A stretch of DNA of 10,923 bases from a candidate division SR1 bacterium (GCA_007116275.1 SKIU01000099.1:1-10923), one strand, 5' to 3'; positions 1 to 8,848 are shown, counted from the first letter of the stretch. A program made the numbers and translations. Notes: generated by a model from the sequence alone, not told the origin.

Positions 1-527
1 AAATCAGCAATTGTACAGACCTCATTCACATACTCTGCAATATAGTCCAAATCATCCTCTTTCTCAGACTCTATCCATCCCACAGGATTGTTCATATCAC
101 TATGTTGATCGATATGAATCAATGGTAGTCATTTATCTATCCTCCCCGCCAATAATTCCCTATACCAACAATATAGGGCATGATTATGATTATCCATCAC
201 ACAAATAACCACCTCGTCATTGCGCGCCGTGAGCGACAGCGAGGAAGTGCCCTTGGGGTGAGGAGTCCCAGAGGGACGACGCGGCAATCTAGGTTCTCAG
301 GTGTTACGAATACATACCAAATCACTCAACCCCCTAAACTCCCTCACCTTTCCATCTAGTTCCTCTGAAAAAACAACACAATCCCCCAACTGCACATCAT
401 CCACAGTTCCTTCAATTAACTGTGGAACGACAATTTCAGCTTTACCAAAAAACTCTTTTCTCTCATTATAAACAAAAGCATTGTTTCCTATTGGACTACT
501 AATAATTTGTGATTGCGCATAATACAT
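1..527 (-). CDS. UPF0489 / peptide-arginase-like protein, 3' end cut by window edge
   Basis: 175 residues are visible once TGA is read as Gly (in-frame TGA at 297-299 and 129-131). The C-terminal part matches the UPF0489 family of the arginase superfamily: a DNHNHALYCW motif at residues 112-121, then LIHIDQHSDM at 136-145. The Asp140-x-His142-x-Asp144 pattern corresponds to the DAHxD metal-binding motif of arginases. Some family members convert arginine to ornithine in peptides; the substrate here is unknown. Residues 1-77 form an unrecognised, probably beta-rich N-terminal region. Residues about 78-104 are encoded by a GC-rich palindromic element and form a Pro/Arg/Ser-rich linker. ATG 527 was chosen over a GTG at 560 because the GTG lies inside the fusA terminator hairpin, while a TATAAT box ends only 7 nt upstream of ATG 527. 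There is no Shine-Dalgarno motif. The family call is fairly secure; one continuous protein across the element is an inference from the open frame. Confidence 0.65.
215..290. repeat. GC-rich palindromic element inside the UPF0489 gene
   Basis: About 76 bp with 50 G or C (about 66%) in otherwise AT-rich DNA. The ends are inverted: CATTGC-GCG at 218-226 faces CGCGGCAAT at 280-288. Inside is an imperfect 11-bp stem (GTGCCCTTGGG at 247-257, CCCAGAGGGAC at 267-277) around a 9-nt loop. The outer sequence, GTCATTGCG...GCAATCT, resembles a widespread class of short bacterial palindromic repeats. It contains no stop in the host frame, so it adds a peptide rather than breaking the gene, as Rickettsia palindromic elements do. 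Only one copy is present here, so its repeat nature is inferred from resemblance. Confidence 0.6.
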
Positions 528-534
528 AAAAAAT

Positions 535-562
535 ATTATATACAAAAAACCTCCCTGCACAA
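535..562 (-). promoter_or_regulatory. sigma70-type promoter for the UPF0489 gene, possibly leaderless
   Basis: On the minus strand, TTGTGC (557-562) lies 16 bp before TATAAT (535-540). The -10 box ends 7 nt from ATG 527, so transcription would begin at or very near the start codon. The -35 box lies in the loop of the upstream terminator. The -10 is perfect and the -35 weak. Confidence 0.45.
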
Positions 563-574
563 GGCAAAGGAGGG
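544..574 (-). terminator. intrinsic terminator after fusA
   Basis: On the minus strand CCCTCC (569-574) pairs with GGGAGG (550-555) around a 13-nt loop and is followed by six T (544-549). It lies about 90 bp past the fusA stop. The plus-strand side also has four T after the stem, so it may act weakly in both directions. Confidence 0.75.
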
Positions 575-618
575 GTTTTATATACTTTCAACATACATTT
601 TTCTTCTCTTTTTTATAC

Positions 619-652
619 TTTGTACTTTCTTCTTTGTACTATATTTTGTACT
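619..652. repeat. three direct copies of TTTGTACT in the fusA 3' region
   Basis: TTTGTACT occurs at 619-626, 633-640 and 645-652, between the fusA stop and its terminator, in T-rich DNA (A-rich on the mRNA strand). A diverged fourth copy (TTTGTAGT) follows at about 653. No function is evident; it may be simple-sequence drift. Confidence 0.5.
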
Positions 653-665
653 TTGTAGTGTAGTA

Positions 666-2768
666 TTACGCATCCATTTGTCTCACTTTCCCAGCTTCCA
701 CTCTCTCTTTGATGATTTCCTCAGAGATGTTTTTTGGAACTGCTTCATATGATGCAAAATGCATACTATAACTTGCTCTTCCTTGTGTTGCAGAACGCAA
801 ATCAGTCGAATATCCAAACATTTCAGCTAACGGAATCTTCGCATTGATAAGAGTAAACTGTCCTTTATTTTCTTGTCATTGGATCATTCCTCTTCTTCCA
901 GAAATATCTCCCATCACATCTCCCACATAATCTTCTGGCGTCGTAACTTCTACATCCATGATAGGTTCCAATATCTGCCCTCCTGCTTTAGAAAAAGCAT
1001 CTTTAAATGCCTGAAATGTAGCAATTTTAAATGCAACTTCAGACGAATCTACATCATGATATGAACCATCATATGGGACAACCTTCACATCAATAATAGG
1101 ATATCAAGCCAAAATACCCTGTGCCATAGTTTCTTTAGCTCCTTTATCAATAGCAGGGATAAATTCATTTGGTATCACTCCTCATTTAATTTCTGGTTCA
1201 AATATATAATTTTCTTCACTATCTGTCAATGGTTCAATTCTCAACAATACATGTCCATACTGTCCTCTACCTCCTGTTTGTCTAGTAAATTTACCTTCAC
1301 CAGTAGCACTTTGTGTAATAGCCTCTCTATATGCTACTTGTGGTTTCCCAGTTTCTACTTCTACTTTATATTCTCTTTTCATTCTATCGACAATAATATC
1401 CAAGTGCAACTCACCCATACCAGCAATAATAGTCTGATTAGACTCTTCATCAGTACGATAAGTAAACGATGGATCCTCTTGCGCCAATTTAGACAAAGCT
1501 ATTCCCATCCTTTCTTGATCTTTCTTAGATTTTGGTTCAACTGCAAGTTGAATCACTGGATCTGGGAAGTCCATACTCTCTAAGAGTATTGAATCTTTCT
1601 GATCACACAAGGTGTGTCCCGTATGTACATCTTTGAGTCCTAAGAATGCAGCAATATGTCCAGCACGTACCTCCGTAATTTCTTCTCTTTTATTAGAATG
1701 CATAAGCAAAAGTCTTCCTACTCTTTCTTTGTTTCCTGTAACAGGGTTCAAAAGACTATCTCCTGATTTAATAACTCCAGAATATACTCTAACAAAGGTA
1801 AGTGTTCCTACAAAAGGATCGGTCATGATCTTAAATGCAAGTGCAGATACTGGTTGATCATCAGACGGTTTTCTTTCTAGTTTCTTTTCTGTATCATCTG
1901 GATCTATTCATTTAATAGAACCCACGTCCAACGGATTTGGCATAAAGTCTACCACTGCATCAAGCAACAATTGTACTCATGCATTTTTCAAAGCGGAACC
2001 TACCATCACTGGATACAAAGCATTGGCAATAACTCCAGAACGAATAGCTCTTTTAACAATTTCGTCTGATATTTCTTCTCATCCAAGAAACTTTTCAGCC
2101 AATTCATCATCAAACAATGACAAAGCATCTATCATAGTTTCTCTTCTTGTCTTTGCCTCATCTTGTAATTCTGCTGGCATGTCTTGTTCTACTTGTTTTT
2201 CACCATTATCACCTTCAAAGGTATAATATTTCATATTAATCAAATTAACAACTCCTTTGAAATCTGATGATTCACCATGTGGAAATTGAATGGCAACTGC
2301 ATCAGGAGAAAGTTTAGATTTAATTGATTCAACACAAGCATCAAAATTAGCACCAATTTTATCTATTTTATTTACAAAACACATTCTTGGTACGCCATAT
2401 TTATCTGCTTGTCTCCATACGGTTTCAGTTTGTGGTTGTACTCCATCAGAAGAACTAAATACAGTAACTGCACCATCAAGAACTTTCAACGATCTTTCTA
2501 CCTCAATCGTAAAGTCCACGTGACCTGGAGTATCAATAATATTAAAGTGATGATCTTTCCAAAAACATGTCGTAGCAGCAGAAGTAATAGTAATACCTCT
2601 TTCCTGCTCTTGTTCCATCCAGTCCATCTCAGCAGCACCGTCATGTACTTCACCGATCTTGTGTTTTTTACCAGTATAGTAAAGAATTCTTTCAGTTGTC
2701 GTTGTCTTACCCGCATCAATATGAGCAATAATCCCGACATTTCTTACTTTGTCCAATGGAGTAACCAT
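666..2768 (-). CDS. fusA: elongation factor G
   Basis: 700 residues, the normal EF-G length; ends in TAA at 666-668. This translational GTPase moves tRNAs and mRNA through the ribosome after peptide transfer. GTPase motifs are intact: AHIDAGKTT (15-23), switch I RGITITSAA (57-65), DTPGH (79-83) with the catalytic His83, NKID (133-136) and GSA near 255. Domain IV and V motifs GGVIP, GYP, GRRGM and GRASYSM are present. At least six in-frame TGA codons (residues 230, 264, 287, 529, 555, 631) fall where EF-G has glycine, such as FLGGEE, KNxGVQ, EIKGGVIP, GYP and GQE, which settles the code. I saw no CGA or CGG codons; Arg is AGA/CGT and Trp is TGG. It stands alone rather than in a str operon with rpsL, rpsG or tuf. 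No Shine-Dalgarno motif precedes the ATG. Confidence 0.97.
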
Positions 2769-2778
2769 AATAATCTAT

Positions 2779-2807
2779 ATAGTAATACAAATAAAGATTT
2801 TTTGCAA
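2779..2807 (-). promoter_or_regulatory. candidate fusA promoter
   Basis: On the minus strand TTGCAA (2802-2807) lies 17 bp before TACTAT (2779-2784), giving a very short leader of a few nucleotides to ATG 2768. The -10 matches only four of six positions and the region is AT-rich, so this is tentative. Confidence 0.35.
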
Positions 2808-2883
2808 TAAAATAAAAATGCAAATTACTAGTCACTATACACATTAGCTGACATCTTTCAAGCACAAATAAAACAATAAAAAA

Positions 2884-2911
2884 TTGACTTACATTTTTTT
2901 TTATATATAAT
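2884..2911 (+). promoter_or_regulatory. strong sigma70-type promoter for the RelA/SpoT-like gene
   Basis: TTGACT (2884-2889), 16-bp spacer with a T-tract, TATAAT (2906-2911). Transcription would start near 2918, giving a leader of about 25 nt to the ATG at 2943. This is the best promoter match in the window. Confidence 0.7.
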
Positions 2912-2942
2912 AGAAAGTATATTTAAAAAATTACAAACATAT

Positions 2943-5342
2943 ATGACACAAATCAACAAACCCCCAAAAAAAATAGACATAATACAAGAAAATAAAATAA
3001 GTATTTTGGCAAAGATTGAAAAAGAAAAACTTCCAGACTACCCAAATACTATGTATACCTATCAAAGATTAGTGAACAACTTAATTTGAGCAATAGGTAT
3101 TATCAAATCACCATCAACATTTTATCCTTACCTAGATCGAGACCAGTCCTGATATTTATACATAAACAATCAAGACAAAGACTTAACAGCCATAGACATA
3201 AAGACTATCAACATAGAAAATGTTCACAAAAAAATACAAGAATTTATAACAACAATAGAAGATAAAAATATCCAAAAAACACTTACCACAACAACAAAAC
3301 AAATAGAAAAAGGGTTCCTAGACTACTGTAACAAAGAAAAACACGCAGAGTTGGACAAGAAAGAAAGACATGCCATCAATCCAGTGTTTTTCGAATCAGA
3401 CAAAAATGATGATAAAGAAAAAAGAAAAAAAAATAGAGAAGGAAAAAGAATCATAGAATCACTATACAATCTCATGTGAGCGGATATGAGAATGAAATAT
3501 TTTGATTACGATAGTGACAAAAACTTATGTACCATCAATCATGAATGAAAAAAATGGTTACTTAATGAATTATATCAAGAAATAGATGACATAAACCATC
3601 ATAGATTCACCAACATAGAAGATATTTTTCCAGGGTCCGACTATCCTAATCTAAAAAACAAGACAATAAAGGCAGAAGACATAGATACCACAGATATTAT
3701 CTATGTAACTGGGTATCTACTTGCGGCTCATCATGGTATTGATGATATGACGGAGTTATATAATGAATTACAACAACAAAACAAAGTTCCAATATGGGAA
3801 CCATTAAGAGAAAAATTAAAGCAACTAGTAAAAATAGGAATAAAAAAATTCTCAACATCAAACCAAATAACACCAATCATAGATATACGTAACACTAAAG
3901 GAAAATCTTCAAAATTAAAAAGAAATAGAGGTTCACTGATAGAAAGAATTGCAATAGCATGACCATATCTAGAAAAACTATATGATTTTAAGACCATAAA
4001 ACAAATTTTTGAGACAAACATAAAAAATATAGAAATAAAGTTACAAAAACAATTTCCTGAAAGCATAAAATATATCAAAGTTAGACTTAAGAGTGAATTT
4101 TCATGTAAAAATAAGATATTAAGAGACAAGAGAATTGTAACATTTCGAGATATGATAGGTATACAAATTTTTGTTGATAGTGCACAACAAGATCGTGAGA
4201 AAATAACTAAAGAAATATTTTGATTCATCAATAAACAACTACATAAACAGACGATAAATAACGAACAAAAAACAATACATATCAGTGAAATTAAAATTGA
4301 TAATAAAAGGTTTATTGATGAAGACAAAATAGACTGATTAATTGAAGAACTAAATACAAAAGACTATAAAGTAGACAAAAGACCAAAAAAAAATAAACAC
4401 ACAAAACAAAAAAATCGAAATGAACAAGAAAGCATTACTAACTTCTTCACCTATTGAAAGACAGGAGGAAATGGAAAACGACAAGATATAAAAGAAATTA
4501 TAAAGTATAATATCGCAAACACCAGTGGGATTGAAGTACAAATACTACCATATGGAGAAAGCGTCAACAAAAACGAAGCAGCACACGAATTTTTAGATAG
4601 CCAAAAAACCATTGACCTTGCAATAAATACAAATGCTGTATGTCCACGAGAAGAATATTGCAACAAAAAGGATATTGCAATCACAAAAAGAGCCTATAAT
4701 CTAACAAGAATAGGAAAGCAACTAAAAAAATGAGAAAAATCAGAATACACACAAGATATGTTCCAACAAGAAAGATATTATACCATGCCAGTATCAAGCA
4801 AAAATAGAGAATTTATACATAAAACAGAGGAACAACGAGATCCTGATGTAATAAAAATAGAGAAATGAGAGATAAAAATCAATCTTTTGGCATTAGTTGA
4901 ACTATCAAGTAATCTCTCCAAGAGACGAGCAGCCGATATGATAATTATGGACCAAGTAAATAAAGAATTACAAAATGGGAAACTTATACAATATCATTAT
5001 TACGATGACATAAATGAAGATACACATCCACACCATCACATTACAGAGAAAAATCAAAAAATCATAACAGATACCTATCCATGGATTAAAAATATAGAAA
5101 GAAATGAAGTAGGAGAATTGTTACCTAGTAGCGTACATTTTATCAACCCATCCAGCAAAACCCGCATACAAACAGGACAAACTCCCAAAAACGCTTATGT
5201 ATTTATACCCGATCACGACGGAGAAAGAACATTTATACAAAAAATACCAGAGCTGAGTTATGCACTCAAAAGAAAAAATATCAACGATGATTATACCAAA
5301 GAAGAACTAGTAAATACACTAAACATGAGAATGGCTGCCTAG
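2943..5342 (+). CDS. divergent RelA/SpoT-type (p)ppGpp synthetase-like protein, 799 aa
   Basis: Open from ATG 2943 to TAG 5340 with ten in-frame TGA (Gly). The middle carries a recognisable RelA/SpoT nucleotidyltransferase core. R381-x-K383-x3-S387-x3-K391 matches the RxKxxxSxxxK motif that binds ATP phosphates. D403 in DMIGI matches the metal-binding Asp, and E531 in IEVQI matches the catalytic Glu of EIQIRT. Between D403 and E531 lie 128 residues, roughly twice the usual spacing, including a Lys/Asn-rich insert near 480-495. The NGYQSxH motif is altered: 'NGK-CGA-QD' at 510-515. If CGA is Trp, an aromatic residue sits where the guanine-stacking Tyr normally is; the His is replaced. Residues 1-350 and 550-799 are unrecognised; no clear HD hydrolase motif, only AAHHGIDD near 260-267. 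It could be a degenerate regulator, a new alarmone synthetase or a toxin. Monocistronic, divergent from fusA. Confidence 0.6.
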
Positions 5343-5375
5343 CAGCATCTCTTTAACAAAGAAGTTAATAGAGAT
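5334..5375. terminator. two stem-loops between convergent genes
   Basis: GCTGC-CTA-GCAGC (5334-5346) overlaps the TAG stop of the synthetase-like gene. It is followed by ATCTCT-TTAAC / GTTAA-T-AGAGAT (5347-5375) with one bulged base. No long T-run follows on either strand, so these may slow or end transcription from both convergent genes but are not classical intrinsic terminators. Confidence 0.35.
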
Positions 5376-5394
5376 AAATACACAAAACAAAAAA

Positions 5395-5685
5395 TTAGTT
5401 ATCCAACACCGATTTTACGACAATACTATTGTTCATCACAGGATGTTCTACATTGTTAAGCAAGGTCGTGTCATCAGCAAAATCTTTTTGCTCAGTATGT
5501 AGATGCATTACCTTATCCATAAACGGTCAGGTTTCATCTACAGATACATCTAATCATTGGAGCTCTTCTAGCATAGCAACAATATTTTGCATACTTGCGA
5601 AAAAGTGCTCTTCTTTTCCTGATGAATCAAACTGTATACGAGCAAGTTTTTTTAAATGATCAAGCTCCTGTTGTGTAAATGACAT
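5395..5685 (-). CDS. gatC: Asp/Glu-tRNA amidotransferase subunit C
   Basis: 96 residues, typical for GatC, ending in TAA at 5395-5397. GatC holds GatA and GatB together in the GatCAB complex, which turns Glu-tRNA(Gln) into Gln-tRNA(Gln), and in some bacteria Asp-tRNA(Asn) into Asn-tRNA(Asn). The N-terminal helix pattern (MSFTQQELDHLKKLARIQF) and the middle helix (IVAMLEELQGLDV) fit the family. The C-terminal stretch of conserved hydrophobic residues (VVKSVLDN) corresponds to the usual end of GatC. Two TGA codons are read as Gly; with the standard code the protein would stop after 43 residues. gatA and gatB are not adjacent, unlike the common gatCAB operon. No Shine-Dalgarno motif. Confidence 0.85.
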
Positions 5686-5722
5686 GATTATATATATACA
5701 ATAAATAGTATAACTACAAAAA

Positions 5723-5750
5723 ATAATATATTTACCTACAATAATTGCAA
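5723..5750 (-). promoter_or_regulatory. candidate gatC promoter
   Basis: On the minus strand TTGCAA (5745-5750), 16-bp spacer, TATTAT (5723-5728), leaving about 30 nt of leader before ATG 5685. The same TTGCAA box appears in the fusA candidate. AT-rich surroundings make chance matches likely. Confidence 0.3.
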
Positions 5751-5782
5751 CCACAAGACATTTATAACAACATATTATCAAT

Positions 5783-6253
5783 ATGAATGACAAAACCATA
5801 AAAATGCAATCATCAACAAACAATAACACGATAAAAATAAAAACGTGAACAGCAGAAATAAGTAAACAGATACTACAGATAATCTATGAAACTGTACCAT
5901 ATATACAACTCATAGATATTCATCGCAAAAAATGACTCATATCATGAACACCTATACCCAGATGATCGTTATGATATCAATGACGCATATTATTGACCAT
6001 ACCCCAAAGTATTCTAACAGTATTTAGCTTAATAAAAGGTAAAGAAACTGTAATAAAAGTACAAACCAACATATACAATCTATTCCAATGACAAAATATA
6101 ACTGAAGATATTCATACTGAGATAATGACTATAGTATGATGTATAATACTATGAAAGATAATTTATCTAGGAATGATAAAAGCTGGCGACGGAATACAAG
6201 TATATAAGAAATACAATAACACAAAAAAAGAGGAAACACAAAAAACAAAATAG
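5783..6253 (+). CDS. 156-aa protein of unknown function, possible membrane protein
   Basis: Invisible with the standard code: nine of its thirteen glycines are TGA, so no standard frame longer than a few dozen codons exists. Read with TGA=Gly it is open from ATG 5783 to TAG 6251. I do not recognise the family. There is a basic, Asn/Thr-rich N-terminus, a hydrophobic stretch at about 66-84, a second at about 113-133 (IMTIVGCIILGKIIYLGMI), and a Lys/Glu/Thr-rich tail. This would fit a small protein with one or two membrane helices. The ATG lies in the 3' arm of a small inverted repeat (CATATT-ATC-AATATG, 5771-5785). No Shine-Dalgarno motif and no clear promoter. Its stop ends 4 bp from the end of the convergent PKD gene. 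The continuous frame and clean fit between neighbours support a real gene. Confidence 0.65.
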
Positions 6254-6281
6254 AAAACTATTGCACTCTCAATACAATAGT
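6236..6281 (-). terminator. candidate intrinsic terminator of the PKD gene
   Basis: On the minus strand a perfect 7-bp stem (ACTATTG / CAATAGT, 6275-6281 with 6257-6263) around an 11-nt loop overlaps the stop codon and is followed by a T-rich tract (about 6236-6256). The stem is AT-rich, so termination may be weak. Confidence 0.45.
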
Positions 6282-8654
6282 ACCTTCCACAGGTGCTTGG
6301 TTTTCATAATCAACAAACACTGTAATGGTATAGTTTTTATTTTCAGTAAATACATGAGATACTGAAGTTCACTGCCTTCCTGGCATTTCAATCACTTCTC
6401 AATCACCAAAATCCCAAACAATAATTTCTGGCAATCCATTCACACGCACAGAAAACTCAACAGTCTCACCAATAGGTGCGACTTGTGCAGGATGAGAATC
6501 TACACGTATATCAAGTTCTTCTACTCATTTTTTAACAAGAATATCATCATCCAAAGAAATAGTGGTAGAACGTCATTTTCTAGTGACGACCTCTACTGAT
6601 GGTTTAAATATACCATTATCTGACTCATAGTCATAGCGATACGTATGAGAAACAACTGATTGTGATATATTTGACCTTATTGTACCATCACCAAAATCTC
6701 GCGTAAAGTACACGATTTCATCATCGTCATCATTTAAGATAGTCCTGGACGCATCAAAAGTAACTCTAAATGGCTCCGATCATACAGTATCAGGGCTAAT
6801 ATCTAATCTTCACACTATAGGAGCTTGCTCTACAATAATAGGAACAATAATCTCTGTACGAGCATCACGCGCATCATCCTCTACCAGAAAAGAAAAACTA
6901 TTTCCCTCTCTTTGATTTACCCTAAATTCAAAAGTTCTATCATCAGAAGACAATAGAGCAACATCATTAAAGAATGCAGACACATTAGCCGTAGCACTCA
7001 CCGGTTGGATATCATTGATGCGTAATTGAACTACTGTTGGCAACTCATTAACAACCAATGATCCATCTACAGCATAAGCAGCATCACTAACATTACGAAA
7101 ATTATTGGTAGAGGTATTCCTAAAATACACATCATAATCTATAGAGAAGTCAGCCTGACCAATAGATATATTTAAACTCTCACAACTACCCTGTCTTCCA
7201 TCACTCGTGACAAAATCAAGTTTAACAGCATATACTCATTGTCATGGAAAATTGTAATCTATCATATTAGTCGTCGTATTTTGCCTACCGACAACCGTTC
7301 TACCCGCGAGTACATCGATAATAGAAAATTCATACGCATCAATACGAGCAGGTCTACCTGTCATTTCAGCTTCTATTCTATAATTAGTTCCCTGTATTGG
7401 CGTTTCAGATAACACACAAATAGGAGTGTCGGGTTGTTCTACTCTCAATGGAAAACTATAAGCAAAATTATTGATTCATGGGAATCTTACCACAACATTA
7501 TATAGTTTTGGTTCATTATAAATCCAAGTAATATCAGCAACATTCTCTGCATCTGTCTCACCATCACCATCAACATCCCATACGATACGATATTCTGGTA
7601 AAGCAAGGTCTCTAAAAACAGCTGACGCATCCCATGTTATCTTACGAGGAGCTTTACCAGCGACGAATTCTCCTTGTCACCTCATCATCTGGCCATCTTG
7701 AATACGAGCAGATATCTCAGATACAAATGCAAGTGAACCGACATTATAGGTATTGGTTCTAGTCTCATTTGTTTGACTATTAACATGCGTTATACTCAGT
7801 GAAATGGGATAATCTCACTTCTCTATATAGTAACAAGAACCATCAAACTGTCCATTATCTCACAAAGACAACGTAGTTCCATTACCACAAGTCATAGTCA
7901 TAGTAACACTCTGCAACGCAACAGGGCCAAGAGTCGGCAATACCTGTCTACTAAACACCGATCTATTAAGCTGAAAAACCATTACACCAGGAGCAAGTAG
8001 TCTCAAATCTTGATTCGTAAGAATATTTGTAGGTCCATCTTCCATAACTAAGTAAGGAATAATCAAACTTCATGCATCGACTCATCTATTATCCAATGCA
8101 GCAATACGCGTGAGAACAGCTGCTCATAAGCCGATAGAAAATAACAAAACCACAAATCAGACAATAGAACTCAATACATATTTTAGCTTAGGTTTGTTTT
8201 TCACAGTAACAAATCTATATCCATTAACCAATAACAATCCAAATCATACAAAAAACATAACACCAAAAAAGAGCACAGCAAAGGTTTGTAACAAGACTTG
8301 AATAGTCGCCCTATCTAAGCCAATACTTGCATATTGATCAGGATTTTGAATCATGAGATACAAAACTAATGCAGCCAATCAAACAATCAAAACAGAAAAT
8401 CCTAAACAACCAAACAAAATACCCTTCAAGGAAAATGATTTTCCCTTAGGTTTTACATTCTTTACACTAGCATTGGTTGCTTGTGTTTGTTGTATTTGAT
8501 GTTGTGCTCAAGCAGACGCTTGTCATTGGCTAGAAGTTCAAGACGATTGGTCGGCCGTATTAACAGAGTTAGCAGACTGATTATTTCAAGCATTATCTGC
8601 TGTTCAAGCAGTATTTTCATCAGGATTTGTATTCCTCAAAAATGGATCCACCAT
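6258..8654 (-). CDS. PKD-domain membrane-anchored surface protein, 798 aa
   Basis: Continuous from ATG 8654 to TAG 6258 with many TGA (Gly). Residues 1-75 are an Asn/Gln/Ser/Ala/Gly-rich low-complexity tail ending in a basic patch. Three membrane helices follow at about 79-101, 120-143 and 158-182; the basic loop after helix 2 (VKNKPKLK) puts the N-terminus inside and the C-terminus outside. The rest is a beta-rich ectodomain with PKD-type modules: VWDVDGDGETD near 360, TxDFGDGT near 651-658, and a C-terminal module with VWDFGDGE and SHVFTENKNYTITV. PKD domains are Ig-like folds for protein or carbohydrate contacts at cell surfaces. The single CGA codon (6699-6701, residue 652) occupies the Trp position of WDFGDG, where the other two modules use TGG. 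It diverges from the fibre operon at 8880, so the two may act together at the envelope. Specific function unknown. Confidence 0.85.
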
Positions 8655-8715
8655 AGATATAGATACAGAAAAAATAAAAACACAAAACAAATATACTACC
8701 TATGTATCGTTTTGT

Positions 8716-8743
8716 ATAATAAATGCAAGTCATCACAAGACAA
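8716..8743 (-). promoter_or_regulatory. candidate promoter for the PKD gene
   Basis: On the minus strand TTGTCT (8738-8743), 16-bp spacer, TATTAT (8716-8721), about 55 nt of leader to ATG 8654. It lies in the 225-bp gap shared with the divergent fibre operon. Confidence 0.4.
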
Positions 8744-8819
8744 TACATACACAATATACAAAGACTACAAAACAAAAAAAACATTTGTCAAATAAAAATA
8801 CAGTAGATAGACAAGCAAG

Positions 8820-8848
8820 TTGCATTATTTTCACAGCACATATATAAT
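8820..8848 (+). promoter_or_regulatory. sigma70-type promoter of the fibre operon
   Basis: TTGCAT (8820-8825), 17-bp spacer, perfect TATAAT (8843-8848). Transcription would start near 8855, about 25 nt before ATG 8880. The -10 box lies inside the left arm of an inverted repeat. Confidence 0.6.

Noticed and set aside
215..290. CRISPR repeat or insertion sequence
   Set aside because: Single copy here, no spacers, no transposase; the structure is a short palindrome.
297..560. 87-residue gene starting at GTG 560 and ending at TGA 297
   Set aside because: The GTG is within the fusA terminator loop and the TGA is sense; the true frame starts at ATG 527 and continues out of the window.
1251..1583. 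110-residue plus-strand open frame
   Set aside because: Antisense shadow of fusA with a low-complexity Ser/Phe-rich translation and no family resemblance.
876..2768. fusA as several fragments or a pseudogene with multiple stops
   Set aside because: All interruptions are TGA on conserved glycine positions; the length and all motifs are those of a complete EF-G.
3731..4327. 198-residue minus-strand open frame, hydrophobic
   Set aside because: Lies antisense to the synthetase-like gene; its Leu/Ile/Phe/Ser richness is what the complement of A-rich Lys/Glu/Asn codons gives. Promoter and motifs support the plus strand.
4887..5342. separate 151-residue gene starting at 4887
   Set aside because: It is the C-terminal part of the 799-residue frame; the preceding stop is TGA (Gly), and there is no promoter or gap before it.
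5686..5829. N-terminally longer gatC starting at 5829
   Set aside because: The added residues are hydrophobic and not GatC-like; the family N-terminus begins at ATG 5685 and a divergent gene occupies the upstream DNA.
8481..8795. 104-residue plus-strand frame
   Set aside because: Overlaps the start of the PKD gene in antisense and runs into the promoter region; the translation is a basic low-complexity sequence.
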